Assembly (NCBI RefSeq): GCF_900890425.1
Contig: NZ_CAAHFG010000003.1
Coordinates: 124,001-188,000, forward strand
DNA length: 64,000 bases
Reading direction: 5' to 3'
Origin: Pontiella desulfatans
GTDB taxonomy: Bacteria > Verrucomicrobiota > Kiritimatiellia > Kiritimatiellales > Pontiellaceae
Shown: positions 1 to 8,258 of the stretch, one piece after another
Position numbering within the stretch: the stretch's first letter is position 1
Layout: each line of letters starts with the position of its first letter
Program-made: the position numbers and the translations under genes
The notes under the pieces: generated by a model
What the model saw: the letters and a program-made list of their open reading frames with translations, nothing else
The model's database searches: none
What the model was told of the DNA's origin: nothing

Positions 1-485
1 TCGAGTGCGCCGCGCTGCGCGGTGGCGGAGCAGTTGCCGAACATCCAGTCCATGCCGTTTTCATCGACGAGGCGGATGAGGCTTTGGGTCAGCTCTTCGA
101 CGGTTTCGTTGAAGGCTTCGGACGGGCTGTGTCCGTTTTTGCGGAGCACGTCGTACTGCGCTTCCATCACGCCGGCCAGGGCGCCCATGAGGATGCCGCG
201 TTCGCCGACGAGGTCGGAGGTGACTTCCTTCTCGAAGGTGGTCGGGAAGAGGTAGCCGGAGCCGATGCCGATGCCGAGCGCCATGCAGCGTTCTTCGGCG
301 TTGCCGGTGTAGTCCTGGTGCACGGCGAAGCTGGAGTTGATGCCGGCGCCGCTGAGGAAGTTGCGGCGGACGTTGAGGCCGGAACCCTTCGGGGCCACGA
401 GGATGACGTCCACATTTTCGGGAGCGATAATTTTGGTGAGGTCGCTGTAGACGATGGAGAAGCCGTGCGAGAAATAGAGCGCGGC
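1..485 (-). pseudogene. Partial second copy of ilvC (middle third only)
   Basis: This stretch matches positions 3421-3905 of the intact ilvC with only seven substitutions (at 6, 63, 132, 141, 252, 267 and 291). It encodes the equivalent of residues about 119-280. Every substitution falls on a third codon position, and there is no indel or stop. The similarity stops abruptly at 485, after a shared GCGGC, where the neighbouring NB-ARC/TPR gene begins in opposite orientation. The amino-terminal third of ilvC is therefore missing. The carboxy-terminal part may continue left of the window. The copy may be a recent duplication, a strain variant, or an assembly chimera; the sequence alone cannot decide. 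Confidence 0.85.
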
Positions 486-489
486 CTTT

Positions 490-2883
490 GTGTCGGTCGA
501 GCTGAGCCAGCATGCCGGCGCGGTGCTCGATGTGATTGGCCAGCAACTTTTGAACGGCTATTCGGTCGCCGAATTTAAAGATTTGAACCAAGCCCTTCAA
601 CCCATCGAGCGGGCTCTGAAGGAACAAGCGACGCTGCTGGTGGTCGACAACATGGAAAGCATCCTGCAACCGCTCTATATTCCGGAGGCGCTCACCGACG
701 AGGCCCGCGCAGCGTTGGAGTTGGTTTTAGCGCTGTGCGAACGGCTGAACGGGCAGGGTGAAACGCGCATTGTTTTTACCAGCCGCGAGGCGCTGCCCGC
801 ACCATTCGACGACATTCAACACCGGATCGAGCTGCGCCAGTTGGATCGCAGCGACGCCGTCAAGCTGGTGGAGCGGACGCTCAATGCCGAGGGGGACTCC
901 GGCGGAACGGAGGGAACGGCGCGCGAGGAGATCGAGGAGCTGGTCGATGCCGTGAACAGCCACGCCCGCACCCTGACTTTGCTGGCGCCGTCGCTCCGCG
1001 ATTTGGGCGTAGCGGCTACCACCAACAAGCTGGTGGAGCTGATGGCGTCGATGAAAGGCAGCCGCGAGCAGTCGGTCTTTGCCAGCGTCGAGCTTTCCCT
1101 GCAACGCCTGTCGGAAAAAAACCGGGCGCGGATCAAAGTGCTGGGCCTCTTTCAGGGCGGAGTCGATTTGGATGCTTTAAAAACCATGATGGAGTGGACA
1201 GACGAGGAGGTGGACTCCTTGGCCGTCGAGCTGATGGGGACGGGACTGGCCACACTCAATCCCTACAACCACCTTTCGCTCAATGCCGCGCTATGCCCCT
1301 ATCTGCACGGGCAACTGGACGAGGCGGAGCGCGATGCCCTGAACGTACGGTGGATCGAGGCCATGCGGGCCTATGCCGGTTTTCTTCAGCGTCAAAAATC
1401 TCAGGATGCCCAGCTGGCGGCGACGTTGACGCTGCTGGAGCTGCCCAATCTGTTTGCCTTGCTGGAGCAGGTGGCGCAGGCGGGCGATGCCGAGGCCACC
1501 ATCGATTGCTGCACCGATCTTTACAGCCTGCTGCAAATGCTCGGCAAGCCGCGCCTTCTGGCGCGCGTGGCGCAGGTGCGCGATGCCGCCGAGGAGGCAT
1601 TGGGCGAAACGTGGAACCATGCCCGTTTCGAGGCGCAACGCATTCGCATTGAACAACAGCTCGAAGGTGGGCAGCTGCGCGAAGCTTACGAGGGTGCGCA
1701 ACGGTTGCTGGAACGCGCCCGCTCAGCCGGAGAGACAGCCTATTCCGGTGCCGACTATGATTTGGCGATGGCTTGTGTTCTATTGGCAAGGGTGTTGCGA
1801 ACTGGTGGCGGTGCGGAGCAGGCCCTGCCGCTGTTGGCCGAGGCGCAGCGGCGGTTCGAGGCTATTGCGAGGAGCCGCGAAAGCAAGGCGGCGGAAGGCA
1901 TGGCTTCCGTCTGCTTGGCGGAGTGCGGGGATTGCCTTCGCGCTGCGGGGAGGCTCGACGAGGCGGCGGAAGCCTATGAAGGGGGCATCTTGCGATCTGA
2001 AAATCTGAAAGATGAGCGGCAGGTTGCGGCCGTCAAAGCCCAGCTCGGTAGCGTCCGCCTGATGCAAAAAAGTTATCAAGAGGCGCTGGAAGCCTATGCA
2101 GAGGCCCGCGAACGGTTTGAGCAACTAGGCGAACCCGGTTCCGTCGCTGTGGTCTGGCACCAGACGGGCATGGTCTATGAGGAAATGGAGCAGCCGGAAG
2201 CGGCGGAGCAGGCCTACCGCAAATCGCTCGCAATCAAGGTGCAGCAGGGCAACATCGCCGGGCAGGCTTCCACGTTGGGGCAGTTGTCAATTCTGTACGA
2301 CGACCAGCTTGGGCGCACGGAGGAGGCGGTCGCCTTGCTGCGCCAGGCGGCGGACAAGTATGCCGAGATTGGCGATGTGGCGGGGGAGGGGCGCCAGCAG
2401 AACAATCTGGCCATCCGGTTGCGCAAATTGAACCGCCTGGATGAGGCGCGGCAGGCCATCCGTCGGGCGATCGACTGCAAGGCCCGTTTTGGCCATGCGT
2501 CCGAACCGTGGAAGAGCTGGGCCATCCTGTGCATTATTGAAACGGACGAGGGGAATGCCTCCGCCGCTGCGGAAGCCCGGCAAAAGGCCTTTGCATGCTA
2601 TGTCGCCTACCGCCGCGACGGCGGCGAAAACCACGAGGGAACGGGGCGCTTGGCGCATGACCTTACCCAACTGCTGCTGGGAGGTGAGACCGCGCAGGCC
2701 ACCACGCTCCTGCAGGATGTTGCATCCCAGTTTCAGGAGGCCGGACTCGGCGTTTTCCACGATGCGCTGCAGGCCATTGTCGGCGGGAGCCGCGACCGCA
2801 CCCTCGCCGACCATCCGGAGCTGGAATACGCTCATGCCGCCGAAATCACGATCCTGCTCGAAACGCTGGAAAAGGGCGGGTAG
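490..2883 (+). CDS. 5'-truncated NB-ARC-type ATPase with TPR repeats
   Basis: The open frame begins at a GTG only a few bases after the ilvC junction, with an in-frame TAG at 475 inside ilvC-derived DNA, so the apparent start is probably not native. The first residues read AFVSVELSQHAG through TLLVVDNMES. This matches the stretch between Walker A and Walker B of NB-ARC/AAA-like ATPases that carry TPR repeats; the P-loop and anything before it (often a CHAT or other effector domain) is missing. Walker B (LLVVDN) is near residue 49. From about residue 330 the protein is a series of alpha-helical TPR units (for example AEEAYRKSLAIK-like repeats). Such proteins are signal-transducing or conflict-system ATPases. 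As it stands the gene is probably a non-functional 3' fragment. Confidence 0.65.
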   Translation: MSVELSQHAGAVLDVIGQQLLNGYSVAEFKDLNQALQPIERALKEQATLLVVDNMESILQPLYIPEALTDEARAALELVLALCERLNGQGETRIVFTSREALPAPFDDIQHRIELRQLDRSDAVKLVERTLNAEGDSGGTEGTAREEIEELVDAVNSHARTLTLLAPSLRDLGVAATTNKLVELMASMKGSREQSVFASVELSLQRLSEKNRARIKVLGLFQGGVDLDALKTMMEWTDEEVDSLAVELMGTGLATLNPYNHLSLNAALCPYLHGQLDEAERDALNVRWIEAMRAYAGFLQRQKSQDAQLAATLTLLELPNLFALLEQVAQAGDAEATIDCCTDLYSLLQMLGKPRLLARVAQVRDAAEEALGETWNHARFEAQRIRIEQQLEGGQLREAYEGAQRLLERARSAGETAYSGADYDLAMACVLLARVLRTGGGAEQALPLLAEAQRRFEAIARSRESKAAEGMASVCLAECGDCLRAAGRLDEAAEAYEGGILRSENLKDERQVAAVKAQLGSVRLMQKSYQEALEAYAEARERFEQLGEPGSVAVVWHQTGMVYEEMEQPEAAEQAYRKSLAIKVQQGNIAGQASTLGQLSILYDDQLGRTEEAVALLRQAADKYAEIGDVAGEGRQQNNLAIRLRKLNRLDEARQAIRRAIDCKARFGHASEPWKSWAILCIIETDEGNASAAAEARQKAFACYVAYRRDGGENHEGTGRLAHDLTQLLLGGETAQATTLLQDVASQFQEAGLGVFHDALQAIVGGSRDRTLADHPELEYAHAAEITILLETLEKGG

Positions 2884-2944
2884 TGCGGAGTGGGACGAAA
2901 GAGTTTCATGTCCCGTTTCCTGAGAATATTGCCGTAGCCATGTC

Positions 2945-3025
2945 GTAGCGCGGATATCCGATCCGCGTTTCCGTTTGATTGGCCTTCCCTGCCACCGGGA
3001 AACTCGCATCGGATATGCGAGCTAC
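2945..3025. repeat. REP-like inverted pair A
   Basis: Two GTAG-headed imperfect palindromes face each other. The left arm starts GTAGCGCGGATATCC on the plus strand; the right arm read on the minus strand starts GTAGCTCGCATATCC. The two arms match over about 29 bases. A GTAG/GGAG head followed by an imperfect palindrome in inverted pairs is the hallmark of REP elements mobilised by RAYT transposases. No RAYT gene is in the window. Confidence 0.75.
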
Positions 3026-3058
3026 ATTTCCGCTCGCCGGCAATCGGAACATGAACCA

Positions 3059-3090
3059 AAAAAGCCCTCCGCATTGCGGAGGGCTTTCTT
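3059..3090 (-). terminator. ilvC: Rho-independent terminator of ilvC
   Basis: A 12-bp perfect stem (AAAGCCCTCCGC, loop ATT, GCGGAGGGCTTT at 3061-3086) is followed on the minus strand by a run of T. It lies downstream of the ilvC stop at 3159 and should terminate ilvC transcription. It sits between the two REP-like pairs. Confidence 0.85.
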
Positions 3091-3096
3091 AAAACC

Positions 3097-3148
3097 GCCC
3101 GGTCGGGGACCGGGCCTACACCTTGTAGGCCGGATGCCCTCATCCGGC
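3097..3148. repeat. REP-like inverted pair B
   Basis: A minus-strand element (GTAG then GCCCGGTCCCCGACCGGGC, 3097-3119) and a plus-strand element (GTAG at 3125 followed by GCCGGATGCCCTCATCCGGC) are arranged head to head a few bases apart. The second resembles the well-known enterobacterial REP core. Both keep the GTAG head. Confidence 0.75.
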
Positions 3149-3158
3149 GTAGGTCTGC

Positions 3159-4259
3159 CTAGTTCCCGGCGCGGCCGCCGATGCCTTTGGTGCCTTTGGC
3201 GATTTCCTTGGCTTTGCCTTTCGGGCGGAGCGAGCGGGACGCGGCGCCGGCCTGCCACATTTCGGAGTCGTGGATGGCCTGGAGTTCCTTGTCGAGGCGC
3301 TCCTTGTAGTTCTTGGCGCCGCAGACCTTGAGTACGCGCTTGGCTTCATCCTTGTTCTTGACGGCTTTGTAGAGATCCTTGAACACGGGCATGGTGGCCT
3401 TCTTGAACTTGGGCGCCCAGTCGAGCGCGCCGCGCTGCGCGGTGGCGGAGCAGTTGCCGAACATCCAGTCCATGCCGTTTTCGTCGACGAGGCGGATGAG
3501 GCTTTGGGTCAGCTCTTCGACGGTTTCGTTGAAGGCTTCGGACGGGCTGTGGCCGTTTTTACGGAGCACGTCGTACTGCGCTTCCATCACGCCGGCCAGG
3601 GCGCCCATGAGGATGCCGCGTTCGCCGACGAGGTCGGAGGTGACTTCCTTCTCGAAGGTGGTCGGGAAGAGATAGCCGGAGCCGATACCGATGCCGAGCG
3701 CCATGCAGCGCTCTTCGGCGTTGCCGGTGTAGTCCTGGTGCACGGCGAAGCTGGAGTTGATGCCGGCGCCGCTGAGGAAGTTGCGGCGGACGTTGAGGCC
3801 GGAACCCTTCGGGGCCACGAGGATGACGTCCACATTTTCGGGAGCGATAATTTTGGTGAGGTCGCTGTAGACGATGGAGAAGCCGTGCGAGAAATAGAGC
3901 GCGGCGCCTTCCTGCAGGTTGCGCTTGATCTGCGGCCAGCAGATCTTCTGCGCGGCGTCGGAAAGCAGGTATTGCACGACGGTGGCCTTGGAAACGGCTT
4001 CCTCGATTTCGAAGAGGGTTTCGCCGGGCTTGAAGCCGTCCTTTTTGGCGCGGTTCCAGTCCTTCATGAATTTCTTGGACTGGCCAACGATCACGTTGAA
4101 GCCGTTGTCGCGCAGGTTGAGCGCCTGGGCCGGGCCTTGCACGCCATAGCCGATGATGGCGATGGTTTCGTTCTTCAGCACCTTGCGGGCTTTCGCCAGG
4201 CTGAATTCCTTGCGGGTGACGACGGTTTCCTTTGTTCCGCCAAAGTCGATGATTGCCAT
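3159..4259 (-). CDS. ilvC: Ketol-acid reductoisomerase
   Basis: Converts acetolactate and acetohydroxybutyrate to dihydroxy acids in valine, leucine and isoleucine synthesis, using NAD(P)H and Mg2+. The Rossmann motif GYGVQGPAQ is at residues 37-45. The metal and catalytic segment DLVGERGILMGA is at 209-220, followed by the helical KARI C domain with FNETVEEL. At 366 residues it is slightly longer than typical class I enzymes (about 330-340), mostly because of a basic C-terminal tail. An AGGAGAA ribosome site precedes the ATG. No other ilv genes adjoin it. A near-identical partial copy lies at the left end of the window. Confidence 0.95.
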   Translation of the reverse strand: MAIIDFGGTKETVVTRKEFSLAKARKVLKNETIAIIGYGVQGPAQALNLRDNGFNVIVGQSKKFMKDWNRAKKDGFKPGETLFEIEEAVSKATVVQYLLSDAAQKICWPQIKRNLQEGAALYFSHGFSIVYSDLTKIIAPENVDVILVAPKGSGLNVRRNFLSGAGINSSFAVHQDYTGNAEERCMALGIGIGSGYLFPTTFEKEVTSDLVGERGILMGALAGVMEAQYDVLRKNGHSPSEAFNETVEELTQSLIRLVDENGMDWMFGNCSATAQRGALDWAPKFKKATMPVFKDLYKAVKNKDEAKRVLKVCGAKNYKERLDKELQAIHDSEMWQAGAASRSLRPKGKAKEIAKGTKGIGGRAGN

Positions 4260-4558
4260 ATCTCTTCTCCTGTTCGTTTGTTTTGTTCACGCCCCTTGCA
4301 TGAAATGCAAGATTGTTAAACGCTTTGCCCATGGGGGTCAACCCATCCTGCCGGAAATTTCCGGGGCGGGAATGGTTTTTCATTGCTTTTCCAAGGGTTG
4401 GAAATATGTTTGGAGCGGTTGTTCGCGAATGCGCTTGCTTCCGCTCCGGCCGCTGGCGGTTATCCGTTATGGGTTTTATGGGGTGCCGCGACGCCCGGTC
4501 CGGCCATACTGCCAGGGCGACCGATAACGAATGATGACGAACCGATAAATGGAAATTT
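4260..4558. promoter_or_regulatory. Divergent control region between ilvC and tolQ
   Basis: This 299-bp gap separates the divergently transcribed ilvC and tol operons and must hold both promoters. In the ilvC leader a small perfect hairpin (CTTGCAT, loop GAA, ATGCAAG) lies at 4295-4311, between the probable promoter and the ribosome site. I see no leader peptide rich in branched-chain codons and no convincing consensus promoter. Confidence 0.35.
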
Positions 4559-5311
4559 ATGACTATGGAACTTCTGGACTCATTGCTGGTTTCGATGCCG
4601 CTCGCGGACATGGCGAGCAACTTTTCGGATAGTACGCTGCCGGGCAAGCTGATTGTGATCGTGCTCTTCCTGGGGTCGGCGGCGGCCTGGACGATCATGC
4701 TGACCAAGCGGATGCAGCTAAACTATGCCAGCCGCACCTCGAAGCGTTTCCTTGCGGCCTTCCGTGCGGGCAGCAACCCCTCGACGCTTTACACGCAGGA
4801 AGAGATGTTTCCGGGGTCGCCGCTGAATACGATCTATCAGGAAGGATGCCAGGCGCTGGAGACGGAGCTGCATGCGCACGGGATCTATCCCGAGGAGCTG
4901 GGCGACTCGGTTTCCGCCTCCTACCGCGTGCTGACGCTCAACCAGCTCGAGGCGCTCCGCACGGTGATCGACCGCAACGTCGCCGACGAGGCGCTCAACC
5001 TCGAAGACCAGATGGGCCTGCTCGCCACGGCGGTGAGTGCCGCGCCATTCCTCGGGTTGCTTGGGACGGTGTGGGGCGTGATGGATGCCTTCACCGGCAT
5101 GGCGCAGTCCGGCTCGGTTGCGCTCTCGGCGGTTGCGCCGGGCATTGCGGGCGCGCTGCTCACCACCATCGTCGGCCTGCTCGTCGCCCTGCCGTCGATG
5201 ATCGGCTACAACATGCTCTCGGCCCACATCCGCCGCCTCGGCGTGCAGATGGACAACTTTGCCCAGGAATTCATCTCCGAAATCCAGAACACCTACGTCA
5301 GGGAAGGATAG
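4559..5311 (+). CDS. tolQ: TolQ/ExbB-family proton channel subunit
   Basis: First gene of the Tol-Pal operon. The 250-residue protein has a membrane segment near residues 30-50, a cytoplasmic loop, and two further segments (AAPFLGLLGTVWGVMDAF and AGALLTTIVGLLVALPS), the MotA/TolQ/ExbB topology. With TolR it forms the inner-membrane motor that uses the proton gradient to energise TolA and constrict the outer membrane at division. TolB and Pal downstream favour TolQ over ExbB. A second in-frame ATG at 4565 is also possible as start. Confidence 0.9.
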   Translation: MTMELLDSLLVSMPLADMASNFSDSTLPGKLIVIVLFLGSAAAWTIMLTKRMQLNYASRTSKRFLAAFRAGSNPSTLYTQEEMFPGSPLNTIYQEGCQALETELHAHGIYPEELGDSVSASYRVLTLNQLEALRTVIDRNVADEALNLEDQMGLLATAVSAAPFLGLLGTVWGVMDAFTGMAQSGSVALSAVAPGIAGALLTTIVGLLVALPSMIGYNMLSAHIRRLGVQMDNFAQEFISEIQNTYVREG

Positions 5312-5314
5312 GCC

Positions 5315-5719
5315 GTGGCAAGAAGAACCAGCTTGGTATCTCTCAACACGATCAGCGACATCAACATGACGCCGCTGATGGACTTGACGTTCATTCTGCT
5401 CATCACGTTCATCATCACCTTCCCGCTGGTGGAGCAGGGGATTGCCATCAACCTGCCGAAGGGCAAGGCGGCGGACATCAAGGATGCCCAGACGCGATCC
5501 ATTAGCTTGAATCTCGCAAAGCAACTCTACCTCGACGACGTCCCTGTGTCGGCGGAGGAGCTGAAGGCGGAGATGGCGACGATTGGTGCGGCCGAGCCCG
5601 ACACGACGATCTATGTGCGGGCCGACCGCAAGCTCAACTATGGCGAGGTGGTTGATATCATGAAGATTTTGCACGATGCCAACATCACGAAAATGGCGCT
5701 GGTTACCGAAGGCGAGTAG
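5315..5719 (+). CDS. tolR: TolR/ExbD-family motor subunit
   Basis: 134 residues starting at a GTG three bases after the tolQ stop. It shows a short cytoplasmic N-terminus, one membrane helix (MDLTFILLITFIITFPLV, about 20-38) and a periplasmic ExbD/TolR domain. The Asp in the helix (PLMDLTF) is the conserved proton-carrying residue of the family. It partners TolQ in the Tol motor. Confidence 0.9.
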   Translation: MARRTSLVSLNTISDINMTPLMDLTFILLITFIITFPLVEQGIAINLPKGKAADIKDAQTRSISLNLAKQLYLDDVPVSAEELKAEMATIGAAEPDTTIYVRADRKLNYGEVVDIMKILHDANITKMALVTEGE

Positions 5720-5721
5720 GG

Positions 5722-6480
5722 ATGAACGTTTACCAGCGCAAAATTGCATTGCGGGTGCTGGGAGCCCATGCGGCGGTCATTCTGTTTTTCATGATGGTTG
5801 CCGGGTTGAAGGGGTGCTTCCGGCCGAAGCCGAAGCCGGAGATCGTGACCTTTATCGAGTTTGGCGCCCCGCCGCCGGCCGTGCAGGTGGAGGAGGTGCC
5901 CGACGAGCCGGATCCGCCTCCATCGGAGCCGGTGGTCGAGGAGGCCCCGCCTCCGCCGGAGCCCAGGCACATTCCGGAACCGCCCAAGGAAAAGAAAAAG
6001 CTGACGCCGAAAAAGGTTACGCCCAAAAAGGATCCGCCGAAACCCAAGTGGAAGCCGGTCGATCCAAAGGATATCGATATTTCCAAGAGCAAGAAAATCA
6101 CGCCCAAGGAGACGAAGCCGGCGGTTTCGGAGCAGGAGATCAAGAAGGCCCTGGAAGGCATCTCCAAGGCGTCGCCAACCCCGTCGCAACTGCCGGTGGG
6201 CAATCCGAATGCGAACGCGGCCTACATTTCGCAGGTGGGGAGCTATTTCGACCGTTACTGGAACCATCCGCCGTCCGCCACGCCGGCGGAATCGATGGTG
6301 GTGCGGATCCATTTCCTCAAAAGCGGCGCGATCACGAAGCGGACGCCCATCCAGCGATCGGGCGATTCCGCGTTCGACGATTCGGTGATGGCGGCGGTGA
6401 ATGCCGTAAACTCGGTTCCCGAGCCGCCTTCGGGCTTCCCTTATGAATATGTTGAGGTAGAGTTCCGGATTCGTAATTAG
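5722..6480 (+). CDS. tolA: TolA/TonB-like energy transducer
   Basis: 252 residues. One N-terminal membrane helix (AAVILFFMMVAGLKG) is followed by a long Pro/Glu/Lys-rich periplasmic linker (EEVPDEPDPPPSEP onward) and a compact C-terminal TonB/TolA domain from about residue 165 to the end. It spans the periplasm and links the TolQR motor to TolB and Pal. The linker is proline-rich, like TonB, while the gene position fits TolA. It starts two bases after the tolR stop. Confidence 0.85.
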   Translation: MNVYQRKIALRVLGAHAAVILFFMMVAGLKGCFRPKPKPEIVTFIEFGAPPPAVQVEEVPDEPDPPPSEPVVEEAPPPPEPRHIPEPPKEKKKLTPKKVTPKKDPPKPKWKPVDPKDIDISKSKKITPKETKPAVSEQEIKKALEGISKASPTPSQLPVGNPNANAAYISQVGSYFDRYWNHPPSATPAESMVVRIHFLKSGAITKRTPIQRSGDSAFDDSVMAAVNAVNSVPEPPSGFPYEYVEVEFRIRN

Positions 6481-6496
6481 TTTTGGAGTGCAGGGT

Positions 6497-7681
6497 ATGA
6501 ATAGACGTTTTTTTGTTGGGTCATCCATGCTGGCGGCCACTGCGGCCATGGCGCAGCGTGCGGTCGTTGAGCGGGAGGGCAGTGGAAAGATTGCCATCAA
6601 CCTGGGCGGATACCGGTCGGGCAGCGATGCGGCATCGCGCACGTTCCTTTCGGTTCTGAAGGCCGACCTCAACCGGTCGGGCTATTTTTCGGTGTCGTCG
6701 AGCGGCGGCGCGGTCAATGTGACCGGGCAGGTTTCGGCGGGCAGCCGGATCAAGGCGGATGTTGCCGTCTATAATGCCTCGACCCGCCAGCGGATGCTCG
6801 GAAAATCCTACCCGGCGGAACTCAGCCAGGTGAGGGCCATGGCCCATAAGGTGGCCGACGACATCGTCTATGCCGTCACCGGCAAGCGGGGCATGGCCTC
6901 CGGCAAGATTGCCGTGGTCGGCACCCGGACCGGCCGCAAGGAGCTGCATATCTTCGACATGGACGGCCAGGGCATGCGCCAGGTGACCAATGATCGCAGC
7001 ATCGTGGTGGATGCCCGCTGGACGCCGGACGGCAAGAACCTGGTCTATACCTCCTATAAACGCGGTTATCCCAATGTTTTCATGACCGGGGAAAGCAAGC
7101 CGCTCGCCGCCTACGGCGGCATGAACGCCAGCGGTGCGGTCTCGCCGGACGGCAAGAGCATGGCGGTGATCCTCTCCAAGGACGGCAATCCCGAGCTATA
7201 TGTCAAAAGCCTGCGGTTCGGCGGGGGGGTGACCAAGCTGACGAAAACCCGCCGCGGCAACGAGGCCAGCCCGTGCTGGTCGCCGGACGGCAACCACATT
7301 GCCTTTGTGTCCGACAGCTCGGGGCGGCCCCAGATCTACATTGTGTCGAAGGACGGCGGAACGCCGCAGCGCCTAACGAGCTCGGGCACGGAAAACGTGG
7401 CACCGGATTGGGGCAAGAACAACTACATCACCTTCTGCACCCGCTCGGGCGGGCGCTACCGCGTGGCGATCATCGATCCGAAAACGCGATCAACGCGCGT
7501 GCTGGAGACCGATTGGGCGGATTATGAGGATCCATGCTGGGCTCCGGACGGGCGCCATATTGTCTGCTCGCGCACTTCGGGCTACCGATCCTCCATCTAC
7601 CTCCTTGACACGTTAAAAGATTCTCCTGTAGCTTTGATTTCAGGCTCAGGCGACTGGTATTCGCCTGCCTGTTCTCCGTAA
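6497..7681 (+). CDS. tolB: Tol-Pal periplasmic beta-propeller protein TolB
   Basis: The chosen ATG at 6497 has a GGAG ribosome site eight bases upstream; an in-frame GTG at 6488 overlaps that site and is less likely. The protein (394 residues) has a signal peptide (RRFFVGSSMLAATAAMAQR), an N-terminal alpha/beta domain and a six-bladed WD-like propeller with repeated DARWTPDGKNLVY-type blades. TolB binds Pal at the outer membrane and is released through TolA. It lies inside the tol operon. Confidence 0.92.
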   Translation: MNRRFFVGSSMLAATAAMAQRAVVEREGSGKIAINLGGYRSGSDAASRTFLSVLKADLNRSGYFSVSSSGGAVNVTGQVSAGSRIKADVAVYNASTRQRMLGKSYPAELSQVRAMAHKVADDIVYAVTGKRGMASGKIAVVGTRTGRKELHIFDMDGQGMRQVTNDRSIVVDARWTPDGKNLVYTSYKRGYPNVFMTGESKPLAAYGGMNASGAVSPDGKSMAVILSKDGNPELYVKSLRFGGGVTKLTKTRRGNEASPCWSPDGNHIAFVSDSSGRPQIYIVSKDGGTPQRLTSSGTENVAPDWGKNNYITFCTRSGGRYRVAIIDPKTRSTRVLETDWADYEDPCWAPDGRHIVCSRTSGYRSSIYLLDTLKDSPVALISGSGDWYSPACSP

Positions 7682-7702
7682 TCCAGATGTAGGGTGGTTG
7701 TA

Positions 7703-8215
7703 ATGAAAAAAATGATTTTGAAAATGTTCGTGTTCGGCGTTGTCGCCGGTTCCGTGGCCGTGCTTTCGGGCTGCCAGAAAAACAAGGCGGGGGCCGATTT
7801 CTACGACTCCGAGTCCAACATGTATGGCGATCCGCTGCTGGGCGACACCCCGCTGGTGGATCCCACGGTGGCCGATGGCGACCGCAGTCTGTTCCCGCCG
7901 GTCTTCTTCGCCTACGACAGCTCCCAGGTTAATCCGGAGGAATCCGGCAAGTGCGAGCAAGTCGCCGACTACCTGAAGAAGGGCAAGGGCCAGGGCGTGA
8001 TTGTCGAAGGCCACGGCGACGAGCGCGGCAGCCGCGAATACAACCTCGCGCTCGGCGAACGCCGCGCGCTGGCCGTCCGCGACTATCTCATCAGCCTCGG
8101 TGTGAATTCCGCGACGATCCAGACCAAGACCTATGGCGAGGAAATGCCCGACGACATGGGGCACGATGAAAATGCCTGGCGCAAGAACCGCCGCGCTGTT
8201 TTCGCTATCTACTAA
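7703..8215 (+). CDS. pal: Peptidoglycan-associated lipoprotein Pal
   Basis: Last gene of the tol operon; ATG 7703 follows an AGGGTGG ribosome site. The lipoprotein signal ends at lipobox VLSGC with Cys24. The C-terminal OmpA-like domain carries FFAYDSSQVNPE, VEGHGDERGSREYNLALGE and the RRAVFAIY end, the peptidoglycan-binding fold. It tethers the outer membrane to the cell wall and recycles through TolB. Confidence 0.95.
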   Translation: MKKMILKMFVFGVVAGSVAVLSGCQKNKAGADFYDSESNMYGDPLLGDTPLVDPTVADGDRSLFPPVFFAYDSSQVNPEESGKCEQVADYLKKGKGQGVIVEGHGDERGSREYNLALGERRALAVRDYLISLGVNSATIQTKTYGEEMPDDMGHDENAWRKNRRAVFAIY

Positions 8216-8226
8216 TCTCTTGCCAG

Positions 8227-8256
8227 GTGCGGCCCCGGGCCGCACTTTCTTTTTTC
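8227..8256 (+). terminator. Rho-independent terminator of the tol-pal operon
   Basis: An 8-bp GC-rich perfect stem (GTGCGGCC, loop CCG, GGCCGCAC at 8227-8245) is followed by TTTCTTTTTT. It lies directly after the pal stop and immediately before the next start codon at 8259. Confidence 0.85.
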
Positions 8257-8258
8257 GT

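Noticed and set aside
3270-4319. Long open frame on the plus strand opposite ilvC
   Set aside because: It is a shadow of the coding strand caused by high GC at third positions; no ribosome site or family match.
5722-6480. Reading the tolA-like gene as TonB for siderophore uptake
   Set aside because: It lies between tolR and tolB in one operon, so TolA is the better call, although the linker is TonB-like.
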